NCBI GenBank assembly: GCA_039881045.1
Contig: JAYWVB010000017.1
Span: 496,001 to 560,000 of the forward strand
Length of the DNA stretch: 64,000 nucleotides
Origin: Chaetomium olivaceum
Taxonomy: Eukaryota > Ascomycota > Sordariomycetes > Sordariales > Chaetomiaceae
Reading direction: 5' to 3'
Every line of letters begins with the position of its first letter. Within the stretch, counting starts at the first letter, position 1. Positions 46,219-56,245 of this stretch are shown in pieces. The notes beneath the pieces were generated by a model that was not told where the DNA came from, did not search any database, and saw only the letters and a program-made list of their open reading frames with translations. Position numbers and translations under genes: made by a program.

Positions 46219-49200
46219 AACAGATTAAGTAGGATAATTATTCACAGACCATTGCCTGGAACCCACCATCAAGGTCCAAGATGCAAAAGAGTCTAGGCCA
46301 ACGTTCAAGAGCACCGACAGGTTGGATCACGGTGGGAGTCGAGAGTAGTTGACTCAGTTGATGGTGGTGTGAAGTTGGATGGGTTGGATGGGTTGGATGG
46401 GTTGGATGGGTTGGATGGGTTGGATGGGTTGGATGGGTTGGATGGGTTGGATGGGTTGGATGGATGGGTAGTACCCGCCGACCCGGCCGGAACTGGAACC
46501 AATCTTTAAAGCGTCCGGTGTGTCCGGTGTTGCCCCGTATTGCCTCTCGGAGTCTAGAATGCCACTCTAGAGTCAGAATTTGACAAAAAAAAGTGCGAGT
46601 GACCAGAAAAGTGCGTTTTTGGTGGCCGGGCTAGGGTTTCCGAAATTGAACTGAATGGCCGAGAAGCGGTCAGAATTGGGCAGTACCGAAGGAAGCAGCC
46701 ACGGACAAGATCACACAATTAGCAAGGCACGAGTGGTCGCCAGCGCGTCCAAGTCTTGGAACTTTTGCAACTGGTGGACGGCTACGTCATCAAAGCAGGG
46801 CAGGCGAGATGCCAAGCGAGTTTCGTCGTGTGTGGAGGCGCTTCAGCGCTGCAGTGCCGACCCCATCTGTTAACGACTTGCTTTTGTTACTTGTCTTCTA
46901 ATTGGTCTAGATGAAACCTTGAGGGGTTTGGCCACGATTTGCCCCGATCGCGGATTTTTCAGCTCCCGATCGAACGGACAGATGATGATCTTTTTCAGTA
47001 TCCAGATTTGTAAAAAGTCCATGTCCGCTCGATTCAGCCGCCTTTTTTGCGGCTGTCTAGACTGCCAGACGTGCCAGAGCAATCAAACCTTGGAAGCATG
47101 GGAGACGATCATTGCCGGAAATGGGTAGCATTTTGACTCGGATGCTACGCTGAAGTCGATTCTTGAATATTGCCGCATCCAAAACCGCCATCATCGACAA
47201 GGCGGGAATCCGTTAATAATCTCGACACCAGCCTGCCTACGCAATTAGCAGCCAAAAATACCGGGAATTCTTAAACGCTAACTACGACAATCTTGTCATT
47301 GTTGGTGTATTAGCTTGGGTTCTACCCAGTCACGTCATCTAGCCTCTGTCTAGCCCAGGGCCCTCCGACCCAGTGCCCCCGACGTTGACCACCGTAATTC
47401 CTTAATGGTATAGTCGAAAGGCGAGGGCACAAGGGGTGCTTTGAGTTGCTCACATGATGCTGGCAAGTCGTGGGGTTATCGACAAATACCCGCGGCAAGC
47501 GACTCGGATGTCATGGAGATGTCAAGATGTTACGACAATTCGCTTGTTTGTTCCGGCCCCCGGCCCATGATCAGATGACCATTTTAGCACCGACCTACCA
47601 GCTTAGCTTAGTCCGACCTGAAGGAACTAAAGATTCACTTCTCCCGTCAATCCCGTCTCGTCTCTTTCCCTGACGGCTGGGACAGCTGAAATGGCACCCC
47701 CGTCTGAAAGCTCGTCTGAACCCCTCGTCTCACCCAATGGGAGCGGGAACCCAAGACTCGTAGGGCTGACTTTTGTGGGGGACTCGAAATCGAGGCTTAC
47801 TCTTGTGGGGTAAGTTTGCGGGCCGGGCCGACCTAATGTTGCATTCAGAATGTGGAGCGAGAGAGACATGAGCTGAAGTATACTCGACTCCCTTTTTTTC
47901 ATACATGCCATTCTGAGGATAAATACTATATGCTGACGTACGTAAATTTGAAGTAATTTACGTGAATGGCAGAGGTACTAAAAAGGCAGGACTACGCCTA
48001 TAATTCAAGTAGCAACTCTGCATCAATTCCGTCATATTCGATGCTCGTTCTGGAAAGATTTCTATCGGCTTGATATCCCCCTTAAACGGTAGTTCACTTT
48101 ATCTATCCGTTCTTCATTCTACCTACTACGATTGCCTTTTCACCTGTAAAACCCGAATATAGCCACCTGCTAATCAAGTCCAGCCCAACTTTCAGTACAA
48201 CACCGGGCGTCATTGAAGTTACAATAACGACGGGAACCACTCTCTCGCTACGGGAATAGATACCTATTGATTTTTTTTTGAAGAAAAGTGTTGTGGGTGG
48301 GACCTGGAGACGAATTCATCTCTACGTTACGGAAGGGCGCTCAAATACAAGGCAAGACCCAACTTGCCCAATTTATTATACATCTCTACCCTCCCTTTTA
48401 ATACTTACCTTCGCCTGCCTTGGTCTAATCGACGGGTCTCCCGATAGCTTTTGTTTGTGTCGGGGTTGATGAAGTCAGGGTCGGCTCAAGTTTGGAGTCG
48501 ACCACAACAATAAGACGTTGCATGAAATGGGAGTATACCACTCTGTGGGCATCCCCCGACCAGCTTCCCTGGGCTAAAAGGTGTCTTGGACAAAGTCAGG
48601 GTCAATAAATAAGTGCTCATTTTGTTTTTGATTTCGTATTAAAAGTCGTATGAGAACATCGGACTGTTAACTTGAAGCTGATGTCCACACCCACGAGAAG
48701 CAGCGAAATGGGAGATATTTTCTTTCCTAAAAGTGCAATGTAGTCTACCCCTTCTTATATTTATCCTCCACTTTTTGAGAATGCTGGTGATATCTTATTG
48801 TAGAGTGACATACCTGAGTTCGATTTTGAAAAAGTGAATTTATTTCTTAACCACAAGTATACCTTATCAAGGTGAGGGTAGCTTGTCTAGGTACTTTCTC
48901 ATCGTCTCTTAGTAAGGGTCATCCACACAGAGCAAGTCTTCGGCATACCAGACCTCCGCAAATCCGCAGGCTGTATATCCATGCTGTTACATATGCCCAT
49001 AGTCAAGGAGGACGTGCACTCCTTTCCTGATATCATACCTTTAATTTAAGAGGACGTATCGTGAAATCATGCTGTGGCCTGTCGGTAACTTGCTTGCGCA
49101 TTGACGACTGATAAGGTTTAGTTTTATCCTACCTATAGGCGATAAGTCCATGCAGTCGTAAAATGATGCTAATCGCCTAGCCCCCTAGTGGCAAAATGAC

Positions 49201-49448
49201 TTTTTGACGCAGGCTACTTCCATTCATATCTCTCAGCATCCAATCGCACGCCCAGACGTCAAACCTAAATACATCTAAATGAGATACAAAACCGTGCCTG
49301 CTGCTGATTAGAATCTGGCTGTGAGTCACTCAGGAGGTCCGAACGCGAGCCCGACGTGTATATTTCAACAGTCGCCCACGTCTAGGATTTTTCTTCTTGG
49401 ACTCTCATCCAGTCTTCAGACATTTGATATTTTATTATATTATTCAAT
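46219..49448. other. Gene-poor, partly AT-rich interval
   Basis: The first part probably holds the promoter of the Zn2Cys6 gene and contains the 9-bp minisatellite at 46375-46461. From about 47.9 to 49.4 kb the DNA becomes AT-richer, with many short stops in all frames and no recognisable domain. A 6-bp stem with a T-rich loop lies at 47036-47054. No gene is supported. Confidence 0.5.
46375..46461. repeat. 9-bp minisatellite (GGGTTGGAT), nine units
   Basis: Nine perfect GGGTTGGAT units run from 46381 to 46461, preceded by a partial TTGGAT. The strand is G-rich and could form G-quadruplex-like structures. It lies 160-240 nt before the assumed start codon of the Zn2Cys6 gene, probably in its promoter or leader. 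Confidence 0.95.
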
Positions 49449-50344
49449 ATGTCTGCCTCCTTTTCTTCTTCGGCTCCCGTCGCTGGCAACACTGCCACCG
49501 ACGGTGCTGCCCTTGGGCCCTCCGCCCCCCTCCTCACCGGCGATGCTGTCGCGGCATCGTCGGCCCCGGCGCCTTCTTCGCCCGCCCTCGAGGGCGACGT
49601 CGCTGCCGGCTCCCCTCCCGCGGCTCCCTCCTCCTCCCCGCGCCGGCCCCTCCTCCTCCGCCGCCGGCCTCTCCTCCTCCTCCTCCGCCGCCGGCCTCTC
49701 CTCCTCCTCCGCCCCCGCCCCCGCCCCCGAGACCCCCGCCCGGCCTGGACCTCGGGCCGTCCTCATGTCCGACGGCGTGACATGGGTGACGGTCGAGAAC
49801 CCGCTGAGGCCCGGGTACTTCGGCCTCCTTGCCTCGCGGTGGGCTCCGGCGGTGATCCCGCCGGAGAGCGCGAACTCGGTGTGGGCCAACCCGGCCCCCG
49901 AGAACTGCCCTCCTTGGCGGGCTCCTCCCTCGGCCTCGGCGGCGGCCGAGGCCCCGGCTTCCGAGCCGTCTTCTCCCGGGGTCCCCACCCCCCCCTCTTC
50001 TTCCGCGGGTTCTCCCCCGCGCCCCGCCACCCCCGCCTCGCCCCCCCCCCGTCGCCCCGGCCTCTTCTCCGGTGGCTTCTCCCCCGGCCCCCGCCACCCC
50101 CGCCACCCCCGCCTCTCCTCCTCCGGCATCACCCGCCGAAGGGGAGGAGACGCCGGCCCCCGCCCCCGCCCCCGGCGCCCCCGGCGCCCCCGATGCCCCT
50201 GCCCCCACCCCGGCGACCCCGGCCCGCCGAAGGCCCCGGCCCGTCCTCATGTCCGATGGCGTGACATGGGTGACGGTGTACAACGAGTACGAGATGAGAC
50301 CCGGCGACCGGGGCCTGGCCGACTCACGCTGGGCCAGACGGTAA
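49449..50344 (+). CDS. Pro/Ala/Ser-rich protein with a twice-used VLMSDGVTWVTV motif (two frameshifts)
   Basis: I do not recognise the family. The best start is the ATG at 49449, after an AT-rich leader, opening MSASFSSSAPVAGNTATDGA with clear codon bias. Near 49638-49642 the good reading moves by one base to AGPSSSAAGLSSSSSAAGLS. At the 10-C run 50041-50050 it moves again. Removing one base at each site gives a continuous frame to the TAA at 50342-50344, about 297 aa. The product is two copies of an ordered unit in disordered Pro/Ala/Ser linkers. Copy 1 (about 49762) reads VLMSDGVTWVTV, then NPLRPGYFGLLASRWA. Copy 2 (about 50248) reads VLMSDGVTWVTV, then NEYEMRPGDRGLADSRWA. No signal peptide or membrane helix is seen. 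No intron donors lie near the shifts, so splicing does not explain them. Confidence 0.55.
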
Positions 50345-51087
50345 AGGGAGCCGATCCGTCCTCTCCCTCCGTCTCTTCTCGTCTCGTTGGTTCTTCTGGT
50401 TGCGGTCACCGGTGAGATGGATTCAAGGCCCGGGGTACACCTCATGTTCCCTGGGTAGCCGTCTCATTCGGTGCCTGCCTGCGGTGGGGGTGGATTTTGG
50501 TTTGTGGCCGCCAATGAGATGGATTCAAGGCCCGGGTTCCTTGAGGTTCTCTAGGTAGCCGTCTCATTGGTGGTCTGGGTCTCTCATCGGGTGGCTAGAT
50601 TGTTCATGTGGTGGATTGGGTTTCTCGGTTGCTTCGCTTGGGCGAATAGATTGTATCATGGATGAGTGTTATCTGTTTGATTTTGTTAGACCTAGATTGT
50701 ACCAAATACATACCTTCATAACCCATAAAAGTTCACTCCCCCTTTATCATCTGACCCTGCAAAACGCACTCGAGCCCTCTTCGTAGCCGAAACTGTTCAC
50801 TCCTCTTTTTCATAACCTGATTCTACAACCCATACTCGGACCCTCTTCTAATTACTTTAATCCCGTGCCTAATCTCCAAGTCGAAGCCTACTGGGTTGGG
50901 TTTCTTGGTTAATTCGCTTGTGAGAATGAATTGTATGAGTATTAGGTAATCTGTTTGATTCAGTAGACCTAGACTGTACAATACAGATATGTACACACAC
51001 CTACCTTCATAACCCACAAAAGCTCACCCCTCCCTTCATCACCCGACTTTGCACACCGCACTCGAGCCTCTTGTCGACCCACACCGT
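50345..51087. other. Spacer built largely from local duplications
   Basis: Between the Pro-rich ORF and the helicase stop codon, most of the sequence belongs to two sets of direct repeats (50411-50573 and 50613-51142), listed separately. No gene is seen. Confidence 0.6.
50411..50573. repeat. Two copies of a ~62-bp repeat with terminal inverted ends
   Basis: Copy 1 is 50411-50473 and copy 2 is 50513-50573. Both start TGAGATGGATTCAAGGCCCG and end GGTAGCCGTCTCATT. Inside each copy TGAGATGG can pair with CCGTCTCA, with one G-T type mismatch. The middle 15 nt differ between copies. The arrangement recalls a small hairpin-forming element downstream of the Pro-rich ORF. Confidence 0.75.
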
Positions 51088-51142
51088 TCACTCTTCCCCT
51101 TCATCACCTGATTCTGCAAACCGTACTCGGACCTTCTTCTTC
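50613..51142. repeat. Diverged tandem duplication, period about 280 bp
   Basis: Copy I (about 50613-50850) and copy II (about 50893-51142) share the same order of blocks: GGGTTTCT, ATCTGTTTGATT, TAGACCTAGA, CCTTCATAACCCA, then TTCATCA and CACTCG-AGCC words. Inside each copy the final ~58-bp block is itself doubled, giving four related blocks. The last block overlaps the 3' end of the helicase coding region. Confidence 0.7.
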
Positions 51143-54100
51143 ACCGGAACACTCCCACCATCTGTAACCAGTGCGTCCACACCCAAAATTGTACCCTCAC
51201 CCGGCGGCCGCCTCTTCCTCCCTCCCGCCCCAATCCCCTCTCCCACCCCAATCCCCTCTCCCACCCCAATCCCCTCTCCCACCCCAACCAGGTCCTGATC
51301 GGGGTGACTCAGCCCCCTCCCCGCCAATCCCCCAAAAACCTTCAACGGCCTCTCCAACCTCGCCGTCTCCTGTATCTCACCACCCTCCCCCGCACCCTTC
51401 AACACACCCTCCCCATCCTCATCCCCCATCCCCAAAATCCTCACCCCCAAAATCCACTCATAAATCGGCTTGTCATCCAGAATCGACCTGCACCGCCAGA
51501 CCTCGGCCGCCGACATCTCGCCCCTCCGGCGCACCACCACCTCCTCCACGCTGCCGCGCAGCACCAGCGTCTCGACCGCGACCGGCCGGCGCTGGCTGAT
51601 GCGCCGGGCCCGCCCGATGGCTTGGGCCTCGACCTGCGGGTTGAGCACGGGGCTGAGGAAGTAGATGCGCGACGCGGATTGCATGTCCAGACCGAAGGCC
51701 GCTTGGGTCATGTCCATGAGCAGGACGCTGGGGCGGTTAGTTTGGAGGTGGTTTTTTGATTTTCTTTTTGAGGATGGGGGTAGGAAAGGTGGGGAGATGA
51801 GGGTAGGAAAGGTGGGGAGATGAGGGTAGGAAAGGTGGGGAGATGAGGGTAGGAAAGGTGGGGAGATGAGGGTAGGAAAGGTGGGGAGATGAGGGTAGGA
51901 AAGGTGGGGAGATGAGGGTAGGAAAGGTGGGGAGATGAGGGTTGGTCTTACCGGAATTTGGGGTTGTGATTGAAGGTTGTCGCGTACTGTGCCCTTCGAG
52001 CGGGGGTAAGGCCTTTGGCGTAGATCAGGTGCTGGACTTGAAGCTGTGGTTTTCGACGTCAATTAGCCACGGGTACTCGTTGGCGGAGGGAATGGTGGAA
52101 GGACACACAATCTCAAGAACACCGGCAATGTAGTATGCCACATTATCGTTTTCATAAAAGATGATGATCTGTTCGGATTCTTGGTACTTCATGATCTGGT
52201 CGATCAGGTAGGAAAGTTTCGCGGAAGCTGTCTCGAGACGAGCTGGGTCTGGGCGAGTTGCGCGGCGACGCCGGTCCCATGATTTTCAAGAGGAGAAGTG
52301 ACTTGTGTTTCTTCCGTTTTTGGAAGCCCTTTGGTGAAAATGGAAGATCGTCGTTTGCTCGAAGAATTGCTATCTTGACCAAGTGGCGTGTTCCCAGCAA
52401 GTGTCTTTGGTGGCCTTTCCTCGGCTTCCGAGACTTGCTCCTCGATCCCCTTCAATCGTTCTTCCCAGCCACGCGCGGCAAATCGTCCATTTTCAAACAT
52501 CAACTGTAATGATGCTGGGGCATCCATTAATGGGTGGAGAAACGCCTGGAGTGCCGATATCATACGCGAGTCTGTACACACCGGATCTCCCTCGCGCAAA
52601 TCGAGAGACCACTCTCGGCCTGCGTTCCAGGGAAAATTCTGGACATACAGTGGGACTTCGCGGAATAAATTGGCACACCGCTTGATGTCGTTCTTCTCGG
52701 CCAGCCGTCCAAATTTGATGGCATCGCGCAACAGGGCCTCGTCTTCGGCGCTAATTTGGACCTTGCCTTCTTCCAGAAAGGTTTCAGCAGTGGCTATGGC
52801 TTTTCGGATTTGGTCAGGCGAGAAGAACGACCCGCCAAAAAAGCTCGCCTGCCGGAGATTGTACACAAGCTCGAGTAGCGCCTTTCGCTGCCGCGGGTGA
52901 AAGAAGTAATCCTGGTCTGTCCGTTGTGACTGGACAGCGTTGAAGATGATCATCATGGAAAATAGGTTGAGCACCAGTCGATCTTGGAAGCAGCCGTCGA
53001 GGTACACGACCTTTTCATTGACGGAAGGTAACAGTGTACCGAGATCAGAGAGGCGATTCCGAATGATTAATGACTCCAGTGTTGCCTTGAGACAGTCAGT
53101 GCGGCCGGTAGTCCGAGACTGCATGACATAAACGGTCCAGTCCGCTCGCGGATCTTCGGCCGCGGCGGGCGTGCGTGCCCAGGGGCGCATGTTGATGTAC
53201 ATCATGGCGATCGAACCGATGCGTTTTAAATCATCCTTTTCCAAATTCAGGGAAGTCTCGGCCCGTCGATGGTTGTCCGAGTGCGGGCTGGGAGTGTCGC
53301 TGACCCCAAACAGTCCTTTGGATGGGGTCCCAGTCACGATCCACCTGGCCGAAATCTGCAGGTGGTCGATGATAATGTGCAGATTGCTCTTCCATCCCAG
53401 TCTCGAGTTGCCGAGTCTGTGGCCCTCATCAACGATGCATCGTTTGAAGTGGATTGATATCAGAGGGCTCGTGTAAATCGGGTGTCCATTGTGGGCCATC
53501 TGGATATCATGGTAATATAATCTCTCAAAGACGGTTGACGAGAATAGAACAATGTCATATTCAACGAGCTTCTCGGCTGGCGGTAGTGCCTGGTTCTTGT
53601 CGACAGTAAAGACTACCAAGCCGGACGTGTGCTTGGCGATTTCTTCTTCCACTGCTGCACCAAGTTGGGAGGCACAATGACAAGGGAGGTGTGGCTCAAA
53701 TACACCTTTGGGGGAGGGTTTGAAATCGCGTTTCGCCCTACTCGGTGGTAAGATCGGGCTGATTGGGGGACAGGATACAACGCGGGGTTTCGTCGAATTG
53801 CGTCGACACAGAGAGGGTAATCGATGCCATTTGGCTCGAGAGCACCAAAGACCGTTCTCCAGGGAATCGAATGGCGAGTAATGCAAGAGGCGGCCATATC
53901 AGCAAGGCTCCCAACCTTGGGGCGGACAACAGGTTCGTTGGTCCGCAGATGGTCGGGTGCGGCTGAGGGGATATGGCGGGTCGCCAGGATGAGGGCGAGA
54001 CAGATGAGGGTTTTCCCTGCGCCCATTTCTTCGGCCAGAATACCGCCACAAGGCCCATCGTAGTATCTGGGCTCACGCAGACCGGTTCCGGCAATTGGAT

Positions 54101-54884
54101 CGTAGTACCAAGGTTTTCCCAACTGATCAACAACTTTCATCAGACGTGGGTCCACTACCTTCCGGCCATGAGACTCCCTCTGAAGCATCAAGGCTGCAGA
54201 CCGGCGTTGGTAGTCATGGAGAGTGGTCGACAAGCCGGGCATCTTGCTGTTTATCAGCGCGTATGCGGCATCGCGGGTGTCATAGTCCGGAATAACGTCG
54301 GGGTCCGGTTGAGGAGACAGTATGCTGTTGAACATCTGTAGCAAAGATGGCTTCTCACCATTTTGCGGGTCGGCTATTCTCTCGGAACTATCAAAGAGCA
54401 GCGGGCTTTGAGACGTATCAGCCCCCAGTTGCCCTTGCCAGGTGCTCTCCGAAAAGTCCAACTGCGATAGGAGACTCAACCTCGCCTTCAGAAGAGACGG
54501 ACTCCGACGGGGTACGGTGCGGTTTCCAACATCGTCTGGAAGAAGGTAGACGCGGATGAAAATAACGTGTCCATGAAAGGCGAGGCTCATATGAATCCAG
54601 CGGTTCCGCAGCAAGTCGGAGCAGGACGAAAGATAGTCGGAGGTTATGAGCGGAGTTTGAATATATTGCGGCAGAAAGCGAAAGGATTGATCCTGGCCAA
54701 TCTGGCCGTCTTGACGTTCAATTCCATCTGCCGCCAAGTTTTTCAAGGGGCCCGGGGCAAGATGATACCATTGTTTTGGCTCAATGGTCGACCAAATACC
54801 CTCAAGAACTTCAAATCGGGGGTCGGTTTGGTGCAGAACGAGGGACCCCGCCGCAATGTAGAACCCTAGGTCCATTGGCGACAT
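51088..54884 (-). CDS. SNF2-family helicase/ATPase (two frameshifts, repeat-bearing intron)
   Basis: Three exons on the minus strand are 54884-52109, 52043-51952 and 51727-51088. The first needs two added bases (near 53641-53649 and within about 52210-52330), after which phases close at 1169 aa. Motif I is GGILAEEMGAGKTLICLALI (K291) and motif II is VDEGH (D486). WIVTGTPSKGLFG is motif III. The C-terminal lobe has IDQIMKYQESEQIIIFYEN, LLMDMTQAAFGLDM and QAIGRARRISQRRPV (motif VI). No RING finger is seen between the lobes, unlike Rad5. Substrate is probably chromatin or a DNA-bound protein, but the subfamily is not assigned. Intron 1 is 65 nt; intron 2 (224 nt) is mostly a 23-bp repeat. The tail holds VGEGIG repeats, and its last codons lie in the spacer duplication. 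It could be a pseudogene if the shifts are real. Confidence 0.8.
51229..51285. repeat. 18-bp tandem repeat inside the helicase coding region
   Basis: Three units of CCCCAATCCCCTCTCCCA follow each other. On the minus strand they code the repeated VGEGIG hexapeptide in the C-terminal tail. The length is a multiple of three, so copy-number change keeps the frame. Confidence 0.9.
51779..51939. repeat. 23-bp minisatellite, seven perfect units, within an intron
   Basis: Seven identical 23-nt units starting GGTAGGAAAGG and ending GAGATGAG run without a mismatch. They make up 161 of the 224 nt of helicase intron 2 (51728-51951). The branch-like CTAAC and acceptor CCCAG lie outside the array, at its 51730-51740 side, and the GTAAGA donor is at 51951. 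Confidence 0.95.
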
Positions 54885-56141
54885 TGCTTACAAGGATGGA
54901 AAAATGAAGTGGAAGTACTTGCCGCCTCCCACGTTGAAGCATTGTTGAGTCGGATGAAAAATGAGATGAAGATGGCAATGTACGAGTCGAGTGTTGCCTG
55001 GCGTGTCAAAGCAGCCAAGATGAAGCCAATGCCAAGCGATAACGCTTGAGCTGGGTGGTACAAGTGGGGTTGGGGTGCCTGAAGGATTCTCTTTGATTGG
55101 CGGTGTTTGTGGGGGCGAGAAGCGGGTTGGCTGTGCTGGATGAAGATGGTTCTCCTTTGGTTGTTGTGAAGCTCGAGGGCCGAGTGAGGAAGCTTGCTAC
55201 TTAGGTACCTAGCTTGCTTAGAAATATTATTACAAGTATCTAGGTATGTTATCGGGGCTTAAGGAGTATGTCGTAACCTGAAGTTTCTATGTTAAAAATG
55301 CAGAAAGCACTTTAAAGATACAACTTTACGCGAAGTACATACATGCTTGTTTGTTTGGATTTCTCATTTTCTCTTCTCATAATTTCGAAAGTCTACGCGA
55401 AATTTCAACACTAACCTTTGTAATGCTAATCATGTCTCTCTTAGTAGTTGTTTGGCGTATGAGGGGAATAGTTACCTATTTAAATTAAGCGGTGATAGGG
55501 CGAACATGTCCCTTAATGCCGGTGTAATATGCCTCTATGACTTGCGTTTACAAAAACTCAACTAGGAGGTTGCGCACACCGCAAAACGAGATATAGCCAA
55601 CGGCATTAACTGAAACGTCCTAAGCCGTAGTGAACAGGAGTGTGCTGTGCTGTCTGCAAAACTGCCAGACCAGCCACCAAAACACAAACCTACAGATCCG
55701 TAGACCTGCTTGATATGGGGACAGAACACAGGCTCGGCTGCATCAATGGGTAAACCGAGAAGTGTCCCCCTCTTCAGAGAGAGGCGCATGCGCACATGCG
55801 CTGCAGGTTCTCACAGATGCGCGGGCACATTGCGTTCCAAAAGTCGTGATTAAAGTGTCTGATTGCCTGCCTTCTGACCAAAAGATTGAGCCGCCTCAGG
55901 GCCCCTTATATACAATAAGAACGCGACGCGGAAACGGGAAAACAAACGCTCCCTACCCCTGAACAGGCCAGGAGGACCCAGTTCCACCTACACTGGGGCA
56001 TGCCCCAGTTCAGTAGATACTGAGATCAAAAGAAAACATTTGCACCTAGTTTTATATACCTTGTTCGATATGGTTAGTTCGAGCGAGTTGGTTCTTAACT
56101 ATACATTAATCCCTAATCCTAAGCAGCCTGTCATCAGGTGA

Positions 56142-56245
56142 TTGGGGTTAGGTATAGGGTTAGGCATAGGGCTAGGAAAATCTAGGGTTAAATGGTACCC
56201 TAAACTCAACCCTACCACTAACCCCAACCCCATACCTAACCCTAC
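56142..56245. repeat. Degenerate telomere-like block in head-to-head order
   Basis: On the + strand, TTAGGG-like words (GGGGTTAGG, AGGGTTAGG, ATAGGGCTAGG, CTAGGGTTAA) fill 56142-56192. They are followed, across a GGTACC centre at about 56194-56199, by CCCTAA-like words (ACCCTAAAC, CAACCCTACC, CTAACCCC, CATACCTAACCCTAC) to 56245. The two arms are roughly inverted copies. TTAGGG is the telomere unit of filamentous ascomycetes. Each arm is degenerate, so this is a relic or a look-alike. Confidence 0.6.

Noticed and set aside
47036..47054. Stem with T-run resembling a bacterial terminator
   Set aside because: Fungal nuclear DNA does not use such terminators, and no gene ends there.
49440..50445. 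Gly/Arg-rich minus frames opposite the Pro-rich ORF
   Set aside because: These are mirror frames of Pro/Ala codons; the + strand has the ordered motif copies and a better start context.
46375..51939. Regular repeats considered as a CRISPR array
   Set aside because: Units are directly tandem without unique spacers, and the genome is eukaryotic.
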